Part shown: piece after piece, positions 12,078 through 24,466 of the stretch
Numbering within the stretch: position 1 is the stretch's first letter
Layout: the number at the start of each line of letters is the position of its first letter
NCBI RefSeq assembly: GCF_000006405.1
Contig: NW_003206658.1
Coordinates: forward strand, 1,572,002-1,636,001
Source: Perkinsus marinus ATCC 50983
Taxonomy: Eukaryota > Perkinsozoa > Perkinsida > Perkinsidae
Direction of reading: 5' to 3'
Length of the DNA: 64,000 nt
The notes under the pieces: model-generated
The model's input: only the letters and a program-made list of their open reading frames with translations
Databases searched by the model: none
Told to the model about the DNA's origin: nothing
Program-made: the position numbers and the translations under genes

Positions 12078-14618
12078 CCTCGCAGCGCAAACACCAGTGC
12101 AGACGCAAACAAGCTCTCTGTAATACACTCCTAATGTCACTATTTTAGTGACACAGGAATATACCAAAAAAAGAGGACAAAAACAAACCATTTGACTCCG
12201 CAGTTTCCAAAGACTTTGTGATCATCCAGTTACCACTGCGCGAGAAAATCCGTTACGATGACCATTTCACTGGAGAACCGCGAATGCCAATTCCCGAATG
12301 AATATAGTGACAATATTCGAGGTGATATTCCTAAACTTGATACACGGTGAAGCCTTGATTCTCCACGACTTGTAATGGGGTAAATCGACATTCACGCATG
12401 GGTTTCCAAATTGTTCCTTTTTTTCATCATCAGAAATTCTCTCACTCATATGGACACAGGTCTGACATACCAAAAAGGAAGGCGGGAGAAGACTTGAGCC
12501 GGCCGGTCTGCAGCTGAGCATCTCGTATCCTCTCGCGAACGTCTGCGTGCAAGGACAACGGCACCTAGCAAGCAGCGCGCACATCCAATATTCTGTCAAT
12601 CTATACCACACCTCACCGAAAAGACCCAAGATTCGTTCCCCCCACCCCCAATCCTTGGTTTATCATTCATAGACCTCATATTAGCCGTAAACTGGAAGCC
12701 CATACGCAACGATGCGGGATCGCCAATCTCTTTCCCGTTCTTCACCGCCTGAGATGACATAACCAGTAACCTTTAGTAAACCATTCTCAACGTATTGAGC
12801 TTTGAAGCATTCACCATGTATTACGCGTTATAAAGGAAACTTTCAATTGACCTCCTCAGACACACTGTTATCAACATCAACACTATCCCGATTCTTATCA
12901 ACAGTCAGAGAGCTCAAGCATTGCAAGAAGCCAGTGAATCACATGTCAAAAAACTGCAGTTTACATGTTTCTGTAACTTACAGCTTGTGTGGTCACAACA
13001 ATTTCCAAAAGTTTCGGAGAAATTGCAGATGATCAACTACGTGTGTTGGTGGTAATACGGATATTCGGAGAAAATTCCAAGACATTCTTCTTGGTTTTTT
13101 TTCTACTTCTACCCCAAGTCGTGCTCAAATATCTTTAATATAGCTCCTGAGCCCAGCCGGAGAAAGCAAATACATATTCCAACACCGTTCCGTAATGCTC
13201 AACTGTAAAGAGCTCTCACCTCAGCAAGCAAATATCGTCGAGCCGCGCCCGCCAGCAAGGCCAGAATCACGTCATTGATTTTAGCCCCGGTCGCTCGAGA
13301 GACAACCTTCAGATCTTCCACAGACACTTCCTTCCCGAAACGAACTTCCAAACGTCCACGTCTCGAGAATGTTGGATGCAAACTCGTATAAGAATCGGGT
13401 AGAACGGAAAATACCAGAAGCATATAAATTGCCCATGGGATGAGCTTCAGCCACTGCCACAAGATGCATCTGAAAGTCAAATCATAATCACCTACGAAAA
13501 GTGGGCGAAAAACTCCGAAGAATGGACGTTTTTCCCCACTCACAGTCCGGATGCAAGCCTTGAAGTCTTCGAATTCACATCATCCTCAGACAGCCTCGAC
13601 GACCCATCACCAACACCGTTCGCCGACCCCCTCAATTGCGTATCGGGCATTGGATCAGTGAGCTCCAATAGAGCCATAATACTCGAGAAGCCATCAGCTA
13701 AGGCATGGTGTAGCTTGCTGACTATAGTAGTATTCCCGTCCTCTCCTTGCACCAAGACGAACTTGATGGGAGGCAGATGCTCATCAAAAGGCGTCGTCAT
13801 GATCCTCTCGACGACCGTCTCAACCGCACTCATACTCTGAGGACGCTCCCTGAGGACGTCATCAGCCTTAACTTCATCGACGATTGAAAGGACATCAAAG
13901 TCCTCGCCGAGATCCTCCACATTGTAGTGTACATCCAAGCCCAAGAGCGAAGGACTGCTGTAGATACGGGAACGATATCTGCCAAATATGAACGTTTACA
14001 AGATGGAATTGTGACTGAAGCTGATTGGTTGAGGAGAACTGTCAATACAATAGGACGCCATTCAACTTCGATGGTCACAGTGTAGGGTGACGTGTGTTGG
14101 TGATAATATGAAAATTCCGAGGAAATTCCAGGAGATTATGCTTGCTTTCTGTACACTTCTACCCGAATTAGTCTGTAAACTCCTAAGCTCAGCTAAGGAA
14201 AGCGAACATATATTCCTCCAACACTGCACGTGAAATAAAAGGCGAGCACTGTATAGTAAATCAATGCAGGTCTTCCGCACCAACATACGCGAATTCTTTC
14301 TGTCAAAAATATAGCCATAGCCGTCCTAATCTACACTTAGTCCCTATGAAAACAACAATGCACCAACCATCCCATCGTTATCACCGAGGATAGCGGTCAG
14401 TGACACGCTCCTTCCACAGCTTGGCGAACTCCTCACGAGATACCCTTCCATGAGAACCAACTAAAGACACATCAGCCTCTAGAACTAAATGGTTTCACCT
14501 CACCAGCTGCCCTAGTATGCATACAGCAGCCTATGTTCAAGCCATGACCGTCAGTCTGGTCCTCGATAGCTGCGAGAAAGTTGGACTCAAATGAGAGCTG
14601 TCGTTTCAATCTAGGCAT
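11263..14618 (-). CDS. Wax ester synthase / diacylglycerol acyltransferase (WS/DGAT family)
   Basis: This family transfers acyl-CoA to fatty alcohol or diacylglycerol, making wax esters or triacylglycerol. Exon 1 starts at 14618 (MPRLKRQLSFESNFLAAIED). Exon 2, about 14461-14392, ends DRYPR and splices to YRSRIYSSP at 13982. The catalytic HHxxxDG motif is present as HHALADG in exon 3. Next come a hydrophobic stretch in exon 4 (LKLIPWAIYMLLVFSVL), GAKINDVILALLAGAARRYL, FTANMRSMN near 12700, and the C-terminal block TVTNVRGPRNVRSV. A last exon seems to end with IEQSIAFFRP and a stop at 11263. Introns hold family A and C repeats and a (TTG)15 tract. The splice near 11760 is not settled. The next gene on the same strand is the acyl-CoA oxidase. 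Confidence 0.85.
11341..11498. repeat. Family C repeat
   Basis: Shares ATGTTGCTAATGTGATGATG and TGTGTTCCTAGCCATA. In the last acyltransferase intron. Confidence 0.8.
12031..12076. repeat. (CAA)15 microsatellite next to a splice acceptor
   Basis: About 46 bp of CAA/ACA repeat. Read on the minus strand, which is the gene strand, it is (TTG)15 running directly into TTCAG at 12027. It therefore sits where the polypyrimidine tract of an acyltransferase intron should be. The polyglutamine, polycysteine and polyvaline frames over it are not coding. Confidence 0.85.
13025..13188 (-). repeat. Family A element
   Basis: GATGATCAACTACGTGTGTTGG at the left, ACATATTCCAACACCG at the right. In an acyltransferase intron. 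Confidence 0.75.
14078..14228 (-). repeat. Family A element
   Basis: CAGTGTAGGGTGACGTGTG at the left, ACATATATTCCTCCAACACTG at the right. In an acyltransferase intron. Confidence 0.8.
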
Positions 14619-15151
14619 CTTCGCACACTCGGTTTGGTGTACCATCGAAATCAACAAAAAATGACAACTGAGATTCATCATCACCCCATGCTCCTGGCCG
14701 GAATAAGCCCTCATGAAAATGTCTTCATTCACCATAACAATCTTCAAGGTTTCTCCAGTGATCTCCCACCTGTTAAGCGTAATTCTCTTCTCTCGGATGT
14801 CAAACTCAGGGAATTCACCTCGGACAACATACTACCTGGACCTCGACACTTAACGTTTTTTTCATCAGAAACCACCACCGAGCTCATCGCCCATCAAATC
14901 GTATCCCATCCTCCCCCGAGCAATCAGTATCAAACATATCGAACGGCTCCTTCTCCTCTTGCCCTACTTCTTAGACACTCCACTGCCGTGTTAAGCACGA
15001 CTTTATCGACCGAAGGCGCCTATGACATGATTGAAGCCACGCTGAGATACTTGCATGGCGCGAACTACACGGAATGTCTGCTATGTCGTGGCATTGTGAT
15101 ATTGATAGCCTCAACACAACACAGCATTAGAAAATAAGAAACACAATATTA

Positions 15152-18089
15152 TCACAATTTGCTCTGTCGCATTATCATGACCTTCCGTACCGTCTCTGGC
15201 ACTCCTCTTGACCACGACGCCTTACATGCGTCCTCGAACAAGGCCTCATACACCTTCCCATCCTTCCTCCCCAACGTGGACCCCAGCAACTGTTGATCCG
15301 AAAACTCAAAGGCATCCACTAATGCCAGAGCTGCTGGACGGAGTTCTTTCACCAACGCAAGCAACTCCTTCACACCATCTCCACGCGGGGTCAACTCCGG
15401 CAATAAAGACATCCCAGAAATCGGCATATACATAATGCAGTATGCATAGACTGATACCAACTTCCGAACCAAATCGATCGCCTCACAGTCCGGTTTCAAG
15501 GCCGCTACTTTTTCCACACGAGAGTAAGCCCAGTTGGCCAAGACCCATTCACAGTAAGCCCGGGCTGCGACGATATCATATACACTGCTGCTACGATCAC
15601 AGGCTGTAGCATGGGCCCGTTGGGCACGACCTCGCAGCTCTACGAGGGGTAGCGTCCACGGGACTTCATCACCCAGGATGGAATCTGCAGGGAGGCTTCT
15701 CATCTTCCGTCCAGCATACGAGAGTAGAACTTGAACGTCTCCCTCGGCCGTCACGCGCCACAAATTATCCAAGCTAATCCTCGCGATCCCACTGTTGATC
15801 AAGTAGCCATTTCCACCACAACAACGACGAAGGTCCTCATTTAGGTCAGCAGACAACGCGCACGCCACACCCTTCAGCGCGCCGACGAGCCATTCAGATT
15901 GTCTATCAACACCAGCGTCAATGAGCAGCCATTGACCGGCCAGTTTAAGCACGTAGGCCGAAGCTATGCCTCGTAGTAGCCTCATAGCCTGAGCATCGTG
16001 ATCGATAAGCCTGGCCTCCTCCCCAATGGGGGTCAACGGGGATCGACCCTGACGACGTACGTGAGAGTACCTAGTCACAAATGTTTCCCCCCCAAAACCC
16101 ATCTAGCTTCGAGAAATAACGTCTCCCAAGATAACAATGGGAAAAATGTTGCTAATGTGATGATGACATTTACATGGGAAACTGATTGAAGAATGTGTTC
16201 CTAGCCATACGTGGAAAGTTCAAAATGATTTCCCCACGGAAACCTTATAGGTTTCTCGATAATTCCCCGATGCCTCCTATAAAACGGCATATTCGATGGT
16301 TGCAGGTGGAGGTCGTCTTCAAGAGGAAATGTTGTACACAAGTGCCCGTCCTAACTTTTGCATTCTTGTTTGCTTTCCTTGCTAGCCCAGCGTGTGCTTT
16401 ATGACTACTGAAGTTTCACCCGTTTCACCTCGAGTGGTGTGATACTCTGTGAATAACCCGATATTCGCGCTATACAGTAGCCGTGAAGTATGTTTTTCTT
16501 ATCACGGATGATACTTCACTATATTGATAACAAATTAGGAACCACTTGTTATCCAATCTCAAGCGTCATGCCCTACCTGGTAGCAATAGTAGCGGCTTTA
16601 GCTAGGACCCCTCCCGATAAGGCTATCCACGCAGCTCTGGTGGCCACCATAGACGAATGCTCCAGTCTAGTATTCGCTCTGGGGTTGCTGATGAATTTAC
16701 CATTTTTCGTAACCTGCCAAGAACCTTCATACACATATCATTACGAGGTCATACTGTCCCATAGGGTCGGTCGTGTGCGCTATACACAGTGTTGGACTTC
16801 GCCTTCGCTTTCCTCACTAATTACAGGATTTTATATACGACTTCCAGTAGAAGCGTTCAGAAACCAACCAAAAATTCCCAAAAGTTCCTCAGAATTTTCA
16901 TATTATCACCAACGCATGTAGTTGACCATGTACACATTTCCCGTCCTCCCAGTAGTCCCCACCCACCTCCCCTTTGCCGGCCAGTAGAGCCCCTAGGGGC
17001 ACTCTGAGGTTGTCGAGGCGCATCCAACCCGAATCATGAGATTCCTCCCCCATCTTAGGGCCAAGCTCCCCCAGTTGAATTCCCGGTAAAACACGATGGT
17101 TCGTATCTCGTAACGTGATGATGAAACCGGCCACACCTTGATCGCCATCCTCAGGCAGGACCAGCCTCGCATAGCTGAGAACACAGCATCGCATGCCAAG
17201 CCGTAGTAGCATCGACTACCCTACACTATAGCATGCGTGGCGATGAGGGCCAGCCCCCCAGGCCACCATTTAGTAGCAGTAAGAGTAGGAGTGCTCAACA
17301 GGAAGTGAGCCTCACCGTCATCACCATCACCAGCAATAAAGGTAGCGGTCGTCGCGAGGCCCTTCACATTAGAGCCGTGACCCAACTCAGTTTGACAATA
17401 TCTGCCAACTAGATTGACACTACCACTTTTATCAATGGGGACTTACGAACCAACGACTTCCATCGTCATCACTTTGGGTATCCATTCGCGTCTTTGTTTT
17501 TCCGACCCTTGCCCTACTATGGCTTGCAAGAAGGGCACCATCGAGTCCCACATCCCAGAGCTATGCGGAGCTATCTCGGACATCCACACAACCTCGAGAG
17601 GGTCTGCCGCTGGGGTCATGCCAGAGCGGGGTAGGGCTTCAGTGGGGGCTGATGTGCTACTATGGAGATGGGGTCTGAACGGGTCATGCAAGGGTGCCAC
17701 TCAGCGGAGTTCAGAGTGGGGGGGAATACGCACATGGCCAACTACATGTGTTGGGGGCAATATGGAAATTCCGTGGAAATTTGAGAAGACTCTTATTGGT
17801 TTCTGTGCACCGAATCCGTATGTAAACTCTTATGGGCGTGGAAACTATCGAGCTCAGCTGAAGATAGCGAGCATACATTCCAACACCAGCGGAGCCACTG
17901 TTGAGTTTACTTGTGCAAATGGAAGAACCTCCTCAAGGCCTCAGCAGCGCGTTCATCTCTACTCATGTTGCGATCCGTGTCGGGGTCCACCTCGAGACGG
18001 TCAGCCAGACGGCTCATCCAACGACGACGCCGCTGCCTGCGGGGGTCAAAGCCGTCCAGTAGGAAGGAGAGAGACTCCGTCAAGGACAT
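15152..18089 (-). CDS. ACOX: Peroxisomal acyl-CoA oxidase (PTS1 = SKL)
   Basis: This enzyme catalyses the first, H2O2-producing step of peroxisomal beta-oxidation. Six exons are supported. Exon 1 is 18089-17911 ([15 protein letters not shown]). Exon 2 runs from about 17671 ([20 protein letters not shown]). Exon 3 has [15 protein letters not shown] and [13 protein letters not shown], the family's flavin and substrate region. Exon 4 has AGFIITLRD and [19 protein letters not shown]. Exon 5, about 16700-16570, ends KAATIATR. Exon 6 is 16070-15152 (YSHVRRQ to the C-terminus). Phases agree at all the junctions I checked; only the exon 4-5 join is not pinned down. The protein ends RQSKL, a classic peroxisome-targeting tripeptide. 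Introns carry family A, B and C repeats. It looks complete. Confidence 0.92.
16108..16260. repeat. Family C repeat
   Basis: Shares GAGAAATAACGTCTCCCA, ATGTTGCTAATGTGATGATG and GTGTTCCTAGCCATACGTGG. In an acyl-CoA oxidase intron. No clear terminal inverted repeats. Confidence 0.8.
16408..16522. repeat. Family B element
   Basis: TGAAGTTTCACCCG at the left, GATGATACTTCAC at the right, with GATATTCGCGCTATACAGTA inside. In an acyl-CoA oxidase intron. Confidence 0.65.
16783..16945 (+). repeat. Family A element
   Basis: CAGTGTTGGACTTCGCC at the left, GTTGACCATGTACACATTTC at the right. In an acyl-CoA oxidase intron. Confidence 0.75.
17711..17887 (-). repeat. Family A element with near-perfect 8-bp duplication
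   Basis: Flanked by AGCGGAGT (17703-17710) and AGCGGAGC (17888-17895). In acyl-CoA oxidase intron 1. Confidence 0.8.
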
Positions 18090-18654
18090 GTAATGGGAGG
18101 TGAAGTTTGATCACTAGGGATGCGACAGCGATGCGTGTGCTGCCAAGAGGGATGACACTACAACATGCGATAGCCTTCTACTGTGATTACGAGAAGGTTC
18201 AACAGCTGCCCGACCACAACAGGAAGAACGTAGGGTTAGTTTTACAAACAATACTAGAGTAGACTGAGTGTATGTCACTACAAGGTAATACACCGTGGAA
18301 GTAGTGCTTTAGGATCAGTTGCGATGAGATGAAATGCTGTGGGAGATACGACGATTATGCGCGAGTAAAAAATTCCAAAGCTTGGAGAAATTCACCCATT
18401 TGAATAATCGTTCGGTACAGCCTGTGACATCCAGCCGGCTCGTTACGTCGTGGACGTAGGTCCAAGGAGTCTTCCCTTGGCCCAACCTGCTTCCTTTCGC
18501 CCCTCAGGAGTCCTTGCCAGGGCTTGGTGTTTCTATTCCCTTCGCGTTTGTTCAGTGAGTGTTCACTTAGCGTGTCAGCACTGGTGGCGCCCTAGGGTGG
18601 GAATTCGGAGACCCTTCCTACTCCCTAGCCTTACAAGTGGTTTCCTTGTGGACC
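18090..18654. promoter_or_regulatory. Divergent promoter region, acyl-CoA oxidase / PGES2
   Basis: About 565 bp separates the start codons of two divergently transcribed genes, so it should hold both promoters. I could not identify a specific core element. Confidence 0.45.
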
Positions 18655-19735
18655 ATGCTGACCCGATTTTCATCATCACGCCTGTGTGCAGCTGGTGTGT
18701 CGAAACTGCCTGAGGTTAACATATACCAGTACGAGATCTGCCCCTACTGCAACAAGGTGAAGGCCTTCTTGGACTGGCAACAGGTACGAGGGTCAGGTGG
18801 TATCTTTGAAACCATAGGATACTAGGTTGAGGTGGTAAGATACGGAATAGGTCCGTTTGAGGCACGTCTGCTTTTCACTTCACCTACTCAGGTCCCTTAC
18901 AAGACCATGGATGTTAATCCTCTTACTAAGGGGGAGATTCGATTTAGTAAAGATTATCGGAAAGTCCCCATAGCGTTCATCGATGGTGTCCAGGTAGTTA
19001 CCCTCTACCTATTCCCTTTCATTGGTTCTCCTTTTAGGTCAATGACTCTGCCGAGATCATCAAGAAGCTCGTCGAAGTGCTGGGCAGAGAGAACGTCACC
19101 AAACAGATGCAAGACGCTGAGATCAGCAAATGGGTGGACTGGACTGACAACAAGCTAGCGGTGTTACTTTTTCCCAACCTCACACGAACGTTTGGCGAGT
19201 CGTTCGAGGCCTTCGGGTACATTATGAACATACCTCATATGTGGTTACCCATGAAAATGGTCAATCGTCTCCTTGGGGGTTGGGCGATGTGGATGGCCAA
19301 TGACAAGATAAGGAAAAAGTACGACATTGACGATGAGCGAGAGGACCTCCTCAAATGCATCGACGTAAGAAGCCCTTGTCACATGCCATTATCGATTTCC
19401 TACTCGACCCTAGGAGTGGACACTCGACTTGGCAGCGAGGGGAGGGAAGTTCCACGGAGGCCCCAGCCCTGACCTCGCTGATGTTGCCGTGTAAGTTGCT
19501 GCTAGCTGTGTTGTCTAGTGTGATGTAGGTATGGATGCATAAGGTCCCTCGAGGGCTTCACCACACACCATTGGCTCCTCAGGAACCACACTGACCTCCT
19601 CGCTTGGTAGCGGTAAAGGTAGAGATAGAGAAGTCAAGGGCTTATTCCAGGTACAACAGGATGTTCCGGGCAATGCCCAAGTCCAGTCGAGTCGACCGTG
19701 TCTTTGACACTCCGATTAGAAGTTCGACTGCATGA
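18655..19735 (+). CDS. Prostaglandin E synthase 2-like protein (glutaredoxin/GST fold)
   Basis: Exons: 18655-18783, 18892-18993, 19038-19364, then a short exon (EWTLDLAARGGKFHGGPSPD), a fifth and a sixth ending at 19735. The N-terminus MLTRFSSSRLCAAGVSK could be a mitochondrial or membrane leader. A glutaredoxin-like CPYC motif follows (YQYEICPYCNKVKAFLDW), then DVNPLTKGEI and KVPIAFIDG, the thioredoxin cis-Pro region. The GST C-terminal domain includes SFEAFGYIMN, PSPDLADVAVYG and AWYNRMFRAM. This order matches PGES2 proteins, which isomerise PGH2 in animals. Whether that substrate exists here is unknown; a general thiol-linked role is equally possible. A 45-nt intron hides apparent stops after LLAW. 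Confidence 0.85.
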
Positions 19736-19837
19736 CGCGAGATTGCGGGAGTTTTTTTGTGTCAAACTTAACATGTTTCGGCTTCTGGGGATCTCTTGTG
19801 TTTCTCGAGCGTATGCGTGCTAGACATCGTTGTTCCA

Positions 19838-21081
19838 ATGCCTGCAGCACAGCGATGGAAGTGCCGCCTGTTCTTCTCTCGAATCGACTTGGCTCAAGAG
19901 AAGGCTGAGGTACTTCGTCTCCCTCATCCTAGTGATGGCAAGCCGGCTAACTTCCTCGTCACTTTTAAGGGCAGGTAAGGCCTTTGTTGAGCCTGTGTTC
20001 TTGTTGGTGGTGGTTTAGGTTGTTCGAGGTCAACTCCTTTGAGCGAAGTGGGTACAACCGAGGAAGTATTTTTGTCGGCGATGATACCCTCGTTCGCGAT
20101 CCTCATGTCCTTATCGGGACGGAGGTGCCGCCCGTGTCGATTCTACTACCGTTGTTAATGGCTCAGGAGAACAACGTGGAAAGGTTGGTGGGTCTGGGCT
20201 GATGAAGGCTTTCCTCTAGTTGGTAGGTTTGTGTCTTTCACTGACATAATCCTCAATGCTAGCACTGAGTACAGTAACTGCAGGGAGGCCTTCAAACACA
20301 TGGTATGATCTATCCCTCCTCGTTTGAGCTCTTCTCAAGGTTAAGCTGTGTCGGGTGGAACTCGAGAGGCAACTCGCTTGCGTGTGTGAGGTGAAGACGG
20401 TCTCAGCAGAGGTAGCTGCTGCGCCTATTGCCGTCACTATCATCCGGCCCTTCTGCAGGACAAGGTGTATCGGTTTAGCATGGACCGGTTGGTGGCTTGG
20501 CTTGCTGTTGTTGTTCGGAAGACAACTGAATACGTAGGGCCTTGGGTTGGTCGTTGGTACTGCTGTCTCCACAGGCCATGTCATCTGACCTGTATTTCAC
20601 TGAGGTTGGTGAGTGCGCTACAGAGGAGCTGAAGAAGGAGAGGCTAACGCGATTTGTTTGTGAGGTATGAGCTAAGGCATGTGTGAGTGGTACCGGCATA
20701 TTGCCAGTTGTGCTATCATTTCGCGATCGGCAACGCTGACCTCGTGGCTAAGGTTGGCCAACGACTGGGCGTCGGTGAGTGACAGTAGCACCTTCACGAC
20801 TCTTTGTTGGTATCTGTTAGATGTATCGCAAGCCTTGATAGCATCGCCTGTGAAAAGGTCGAACCTTCCTGCTCCTTCTGCTGAGGTAGCCGCAACAATG
20901 AACCAGAAACGGAATAGGCAGAGTGAAGTGAGCAGTGCTCGATGGGAGGTTTGATGAGGACCATCGGTGTCGACAGGCCAACAAGGTTGATGCTAAGCGG
21001 GCTCGGTTGGAGCAAGCGGCCAAAGGCTGTAAGAAAATATCTTCGTTTTTTACGAAGGTCCCCAGCAAGAGCAGTCATTAG
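19838..21081 (+). CDS. RNASEH2B: Ribonuclease H2 subunit B, with a C-terminal PIP-box
   Basis: This is the accessory subunit of RNase H2, which removes ribonucleotides from DNA. Exon 1 starts at 19838 (MPAAQRWKCRLFFSRIDLAQ) and contains LRLPHPSDGKPANFLVTF. Exon 2 has LFEVNSFERSG and IGTEVPPVSILLPLLMAQE, the triple-barrel region. Later exons give SFTDIILNASTEYS, DKVYRFSMDRLVAWLAVVVR, RLTRFVCE and LCYHFAIGNADLVAKVGQRL. The last exon ends KGCKKISSFFTKVPSKSSH. Its KKISSFF resembles a PCNA-interacting PIP-box, as found at the end of other RNASEH2B proteins. Stop TAG is at 21079-21081, about 100 bp before the next gene. The exact internal exon list after 20700 is provisional. Confidence 0.87.
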
Positions 21082-21185
21082 CGCTGGCACATGCCTTATC
21101 GAATTAGTTTCATGCTTTATTCCTCTTCTTCGTATTTGTGTTGATCTGATTTCGCAAGCTCCGTGTAGGTTTACTCCTGTGTATA

Positions 21186-23464
<2,279 letters not shown>

Positions 23465-24466
23465 TAGGGCACCTCATTGAGCTCCTCCTTTCGGTATCTT
23501 CATCATCATCATGGCTGAGTGGCCGCTGAGTCTGATGGTTACTACCGTCTGAAGTGAGGAACTCCTACTTTGTCCGACTATTTCGGTAGAACTGCTGTAT
23601 ATATACCTTCTTGGTTGCTATTGTCCATCTTATATCGAGTCTTAATGGGTTGCATTGTAATGTTTCTCCCCGTTCTTACTCGTTTTTTGTGGTATTGCTG
23701 CTGCCAATTAACGTCATTATTATATTCATAATCCTCGACTTATGTCCACGACTAAGATCGTAACGATTCTCTTATGATCGAGTCACATTTATTTGCCCAA
23801 CCGGGCCACGCTATTTGCTGTCTATGTTCACACCTGATGATGGTTGTTTTCCTAGTGGTTGAGCAGCTGTACTAGATCGATAGTAGCTTTCAATGAGGTT
23901 TATCACCCCTTGTTCACGTCCTTTCTGGTCTCAGCTCTCCACCACCATTACTGCTGGTGCTGGCAGTAGCAACATCATCGTCATCATGATGTTACTAATT
24001 CTTAGTATTTTGTCTCTCGCACTCATCGAGTACCCATCCCTATAGTGATGGCGAATTTGCTTTCCTTATCGTAATTCGGCTGCTGGCTCTCTATTATTCG
24101 GTCGTTGATACAAGTTTTGCGATCTCACAGACTGGGCTCCGTGAGGCCGGCAAGAGCGCAGTCACGAATTACTGTTATTATCGTTTCTGATTCGTGTGGT
24201 ATTCGATGAGCCTCCTTTCTCTACCGTTGTGGTAGAAGGAGCGAAGGCAGCAATAGCGGCTGTAAGCAATAGGGCGTTTGTCGAGGTTGATTTCACCGAT
24301 AGCTTTAATGACGTGCACCTACCGTTTTAGAGGACGACACTTATTCATCACCTCTTATTCAATTTCCTCACTGAAAAATTCGATATACATACAAATGCTT
24401 GGTCCGAGTTGTAGTCGCTTTCAATGGTGGGTTTCGGGTGGTGATCAGTGTGTCTGTTTGGCCACG
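23465..24466. other. Intergenic region, DDX5 to Nup160-like gene
   Basis: About 1 kb with no supportable gene. It is T-rich, as expected for a 3' end followed by a promoter, with short ATC/CAT runs near 23502 and 23975. I see nothing further. Confidence 0.5.

Noticed and set aside
11963-12191. Polyglutamine, polycysteine and polyvaline ORFs over the CAA repeat
   Set aside because: The repeat is intronic, next to an acceptor of the acyltransferase. The homopolymer frames are artefacts.
14634-15137. 167-codon plus-strand ORF between acyltransferase and oxidase
   Set aside because: It overlaps the acyltransferase 5' flank, has no family features and skewed composition. Probably chance.
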